Below the pieces are notes generated by a model. The model searched no databases and was not told the DNA's origin. It saw only the letters and a program-made list of their open reading frames with translations. Shown here one piece after another: positions 5,479 to 7,511 of a stretch of 7,511 nt of DNA. Source of the stretch: AC-32 sp036522595 (lineage in GTDB: Bacteria; Actinomycetota; Thermoleophilia; Gaiellales; Gaiellaceae); the NCBI GenBank assembly GCA_036522595.1, contig DATDFL010000236.1:1-7511 (forward strand), given 5' to 3'. The stretch's first letter is position 1. Every line of letters begins with the position of its first letter. Both the position numbers and the translations under genes were made by a program.

Positions 5479-5504
5479 CCTCCCTTCAGGGTCGGTCAGG
5501 GAGG
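5479..5504 (-). promoter_or_regulatory. Hairpin that can mask the pilin Shine-Dalgarno
   Basis: In the leftward transcript CCTCCCT (5504-5498) can pair perfectly over seven bases with AGGGAGG (5485-5479), leaving a 12-base loop. The second arm is the core of the pilin Shine-Dalgarno. Pairing would hide the ribosome site, as in translational control hairpins or thermometers. In this GC-rich context a 7-bp match is less likely by chance than usual because one arm is an exact anti-Shine-Dalgarno mimic, but function is untested. Confidence 0.45.
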
Positions 5505-5543
5505 GTCGCCTGCTGGGTTCAGTTGATGAGCGGTGCCAATTCG

Positions 5544-5634
5544 CCACGCCGCGATCCTCCGATTGCCTGCTAACCGGCGGGGCCGCACCGCCCATGTCGG
5601 TTAGAAGCAGTAATCGGCGCGCGAAGCGGCGCGG
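5544..5634 (-). promoter_or_regulatory. Large nested inverted repeat (structured leader RNA or terminator) upstream of the pilin
   Basis: Five complementary segments nest inside one another. In plus coordinates they are 5544-5552 with 5626-5634 (9 bp, one G-U in the leftward RNA), 5559-5564 with 5612-5617 (CCGATT/AATCGG), 5567-5569 with 5608-5610, 5570-5575 with 5599-5604 (CTAACC/GGTTAG), and 5576-5580 with 5588-5592 (GGCGG/CCGCC). Together this gives 29 pairs with small bulges. The element begins ten bases after the thioesterase stop and ends about 70 bases before the pilin start. It could end thioesterase transcription, form a regulated leader for the pilin, or both. No T-run follows it, and I could not match it to a known riboswitch consensus, including c-di-GMP types. 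Confidence 0.45.
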
Positions 5635-5643
5635 TTCTATCCC

Positions 5644-6045
5644 TCAGTGGAGCGATTTGCGAACGGGCCGGATTGCGATGGTTACGCGGCTTACGGCGCA
5701 AAGCCGTCCCTCGTCGTCCGTGAGCTCCACATCCCAGACCCAGGTTGTCCGCCCGTGGTGGACGCGGCGCGCGACGGCGTGGATCGTTCCTTCCCGGATC
5801 GAGCGGAGAAAGGCCGAGTTGTTCGACATCCCGAGGCCGATGTCGCCCTCCGGCACGACGCCGACGTTGGTCCCGACGGACGCCAGGGCTTCCGCGATCG
5901 ACGCGTAGACGCCGCCGTGCACGAGGCCGACCGGCTGGAGCAGGTGCTCGCCCACCTCGACGTGGGCCCGCACGAGCTCGTCGGTCGCCTCGTCGATCTG
6001 CAACCCGTAGTGGTTGTCGAACGGTGACGGAAGCACTTCACCCAT
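5644..6045 (-). CDS. PaaI-family hotdog-fold acyl-CoA thioesterase
   Basis: A 133-residue protein expected to hydrolyse an acyl- or aroyl-CoA to free acid plus CoA in the cytoplasm. The family signature is G-L-V-H-G-G-V-Y-A-S-I-A-E at about 40-52. His44-Gly-Gly lies at the substrate thioester, and Glu52 is in the position of the catalytic acid seen in the Arthrobacter-type 4-hydroxybenzoyl-CoA thioesterase. The usual second half follows, with 'NNSAFLRSIREGTIHAVARRVHHGRTTWVWDVELTDDEGRLCAVSRVTIAI'. I start at ATG 6045 ('MGEVLPSPFDNHYGL'), which matches the typical N-terminus and length. A longer start at 6084 would overlap the divergent oxidoreductase gene. Neither has a strong ribosome site apart from a GGGAG before 6084. 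The neighbouring aryl-CoA monooxygenase suggests an aromatic-CoA substrate such as gentisyl-CoA; this is inference. Confidence 0.9.
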   Translation of the reverse strand: MGEVLPSPFDNHYGLQIDEATDELVRAHVEVGEHLLQPVGLVHGGVYASIAEALASVGTNVGVVPEGDIGLGMSNNSAFLRSIREGTIHAVARRVHHGRTTWVWDVELTDDEGRLCAVSRVTIAIRPVRKSLH

Positions 6046-6076
6046 CGCGCCGCAAAGTGTGAAGCTTCGGGCGGCG

Positions 6077-6904
6077 GTGAACATCGGGATCGGACTCCCA
6101 ACGACGGTGCCGGGCGTGACCGGCGAGCTGCTGCTCGACTGGGCGCGGCGGGCCGACGCCGGGCCGTTTTCGTCGGTCGGCGTGCTCGACCGAGTGGTCT
6201 ACGACAGCTACGAGCCGTTCACAGCTCTCGCAGCGGCGGCCGCCGCCACCTCGCGGGTGCGGCTCGCGACGATGATCGCGATCGGGCCGTTGCGCGCCAC
6301 CGCGCTGCTCGCGAAGCAGGCGGCCTCGGTGCACGGGCTCTCCGGTGGCCGGCTGACGCTCGGGCTTGCGGTCGGCGCGCGGACCGACGATTTCGACGCA
6401 GCGGGGGTCGAGCACAAGGGCCGCGGAAAGCGCCTCGGCGAGCAGCTCGCGTACATCCGCGGCAACGTCGACGGCGACCGCGTCGGGCCCTCGCGCGACG
6501 GGATCGAGATCCTCGTCGGCGGGCTGAGTGGGCCTGCCTATGCGCGGATGGCGCGCTACGCGGACGGCTACGCGCACAACGGCGGCCCTCCGCGCGCCTT
6601 CGCCAATGCGGCCGGGCGCGCGCTCGCCGCCTGGAGCGATTTGGGCCGGCCCGGCAAGCCGAAGCTCTGGGGCCAGGGGTACTTCGCTTTCGGCGACGCC
6701 GAGCGAGGGAACGCGTACCTCCTCGACTACTACGCCTTCACCGGGCCGTTCGCGGAGAAGATCGCGGCGGGCAACCTGACGAGCGCCCGCGCCGTGAAGG
6801 ACTACGTGCGCGGCTACGAGGAAGCCGGCTGCGACGAGCTCGTTCTCTTCCCGACGATGGCCGACGTCGACGAGCTGGAGCGGCTTCAGGAGGCGCTCGC
6901 GTGA
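6077..6904 (+). CDS. LLM-class (luciferase-like) flavin-dependent oxidoreductase, probably F420-dependent
   Basis: A 275-residue TIM-barrel oxidoreductase. Recognisable segments are the N-terminal strand N-I-G-I-G-L-P-T-T-V-P-G (2-13), 'DWARRADAGPFSSVGVLDRVVYDSYEPFTALAAAAAATSRVRLAT' (21-65), the hallmark S-G-G-R-L-T-L-G-L-A-V-G (89-100), 'EILVGGLSGPAYARMARYADGY' (144-165), and the C-terminal 'AGCDELVLFPT'. In actinomycetes this type usually uses reduced F420 or FMN, but which cofactor and substrate apply cannot be read from the sequence. The start GTG 6077 places the barrel strand at the N-terminus. GTG 6059 (adding KLRAAV) is an alternative, and neither has a clear Shine-Dalgarno. The gene diverges from the thioesterase with about 31 bases between starts. 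Its stop overlaps the next gene's start (GTGA at 6901-6904), so the two are co-transcribed and probably act in one pathway. At 275 residues it is slightly short for the family but shows no break. Confidence 0.9.
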   Translation: MNIGIGLPTTVPGVTGELLLDWARRADAGPFSSVGVLDRVVYDSYEPFTALAAAAAATSRVRLATMIAIGPLRATALLAKQAASVHGLSGGRLTLGLAVGARTDDFDAAGVEHKGRGKRLGEQLAYIRGNVDGDRVGPSRDGIEILVGGLSGPAYARMARYADGYAHNGGPPRAFANAAGRALAAWSDLGRPGKPKLWGQGYFAFGDAERGNAYLLDYYAFTGPFAEKIAAGNLTSARAVKDYVRGYEEAGCDELVLFPTMADVDELERLQEALA

Positions 6905-7511
6905 ACGTCGAGATCGTCGGCGCCGGGCCCGCCGGGCTCTACCTCGGGATCCTGCTGCGTAAGCTCGACCGCGGCGTCGACGTTCGCGTGCTCGAACGCA
7001 ATGCGCCCGATGCGACCTTCGGCTTCGGCGTCGTCTTCAGCGAGGAGACGCTGGGGGCGCTCCGCGACGCCGATCCCGAGACGCACCTCGAGATCACCGA
7101 CACCTTCGCGCGCTGGGACCGGATCGACATCCGCTTCCAGGGACGCGAGCTGTCGTCGCGGGGCCACTCGTTCTCGGCGATCGCGCGCAAGCGCCTCCTC
7201 GAGATCCTGCAGGAGCGGTGCCGCGAACTGGGCGTGTCGCTTGAGTTCGGCGTCGAGGTCTCGGAGCTGCCCGAGGCGGACCTCGTGGTGGCGGCCGACG
7301 GCGCGAACAGCTTCGTGCGGCGCCTCCGCGACTTCGGCACGAAGGTGCGGGTCGAAGGCAGCAAGTACGTCTGGTTCGGAACCGACCACGTCTTCGACGC
7401 GTTCACCTTCGCCTTCCGCGAGACGGAGCACGGGCTCTTCAACGCCCACGCGTACCCCTACGACGAGCGGATGTCGACGTTCATCGTCGAGTGCCCCGAG
7501 CCCGTCTGGCG
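6901..7511 (+). CDS. FAD-dependent aryl-CoA monooxygenase, salicylyl-CoA 5-hydroxylase / anthraniloyl-CoA monooxygenase type (N-terminal part, cut by right edge)
   Basis: The first 203 residues are present. The FAD Rossmann motif is V-G-A-G-P-A-G-L-Y (6-14), with Glu32 at the end of strand two for the ribose. The second FAD motif is A-D-G-A-N-S-F-V-R-R (132-141). 'TFGFGVVFSEETLGAL' (39-54) and 'VWFGTDHVFDAFTFAFRETEHGLFNAHAYPYDERMSTFIVE' (157-197) closely resemble what I recall of the monooxygenase domain of anthraniloyl-CoA monooxygenase and salicylyl-CoA 5-hydroxylase. These hydroxylate a CoA-bound aromatic ring using O2 and NAD(P)H. Many are bifunctional, with a C-terminal old-yellow-enzyme-type domain; whether it is present here lies past the edge. 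The GTG start has a perfect AGGAGG seven bases upstream and overlaps the preceding oxidoreductase stop. Exact substrate is uncertain. Confidence 0.88.
   Translation, partial: MNVEIVGAGPAGLYLGILLRKLDRGVDVRVLERNAPDATFGFGVVFSEETLGALRDADPETHLEITDTFARWDRIDIRFQGRELSSRGHSFSAIARKRLLEILQERCRELGVSLEFGVEVSELPEADLVVAADGANSFVRRLRDFGTKVRVEGSKYVWFGTDHVFDAFTFAFRETEHGLFNAHAYPYDERMSTFIVECPEPVW

Noticed and set aside
5472..5643. c-di-GMP riboswitch before the pilin gene
   Set aside because: The conserved GGCAAACC and GACGCAAAGCC-type segments of the c-di-GMP-I class are absent, and I see no class II match. Only generic structure can be claimed.
5691..6101. Leftward and rightward Arg/Ser-rich open frames overlapping the thioesterase
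   Set aside because: They have low-complexity products typical of high-GC shadow frames. The thioesterase frame carries the HGG...E motif and a normal family length.
6886..7449. Leftward open frame opposite the monooxygenase
   Set aside because: The plus-strand frame has both FAD motifs and a perfect ribosome site. The opposite frame has a charged, motif-free product.

Overview
The window is high-GC DNA with tightly packed genes, frequent GTG starts and ATGA/GTGA start-stop overlaps. The gene types are PASTA-domain and FG-GAP secreted proteins, an orphan Flp pilin, UdgX, an LLM-type flavin oxidoreductase, and a PRC-barrel-like protein of the 'VADPVSW..IE.GWKV' type. Together they suggest a soil-type actinomycete, most likely class Thermoleophilia (Solirubrobacterales or Gaiellales relatives). 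This placement comes from remembered family resemblance, not from a search.

Layout. Bases 1-645 hold the 5' end of a leftward PRC-barrel-like gene and a divergent gene for a single-pass membrane protein with an extracytoplasmic Cys-pair domain. That gene runs tail-to-tail, with a 19-base overlap, into a leftward two-gene operon (4135 down to 627). The operon encodes two secreted proteins, each with seven FG-GAP motifs and so probably a seven-bladed propeller. The first protein adds a Cys-rich second domain, and the second ends in a PASTA domain. The genes overlap by ATGA. In front of the operon (4159-4196) are four GT-starting half-sites in exact 11-base register, which looks like a response-regulator operator over the promoter. 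A leftward tRNA-Cys(GCA) lies just upstream.

The middle section begins with rightward udgX (4345-4977), a uracil-DNA binding/glycosylase-like protein with the KRRIH loop that traps DNA covalently; its ribosome site sits in the loop of a hairpin. Two tandem GC hairpins separate it from a leftward pair: a Flp/type IVb pilin (5286-5471) and, overlapping its stop codon, a small two-helix membrane protein (5074-5286). The pilin gene has a very strong Shine-Dalgarno sequence that can be masked by a 7-bp hairpin, and further upstream a large nested inverted repeat (5544-5634).

The right end holds a leftward PaaI-type hotdog thioesterase. It diverges from a rightward pair, an LLM-class oxidoreductase and the N-terminal part of an aryl-CoA monooxygenase (salicylyl-CoA 5-hydroxylase / anthraniloyl-CoA monooxygenase type), joined by a GTGA overlap. 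These three plausibly belong to an aromatic-acyl-CoA degradation locus that continues beyond the window.

No insertion sequence, integrase, CRISPR array or rRNA was seen. The most interesting unexplained items are the 11-base half-site array, the structured RNA plus masked ribosome site before the pilin, and the hairpin-embedded ribosome site of udgX.
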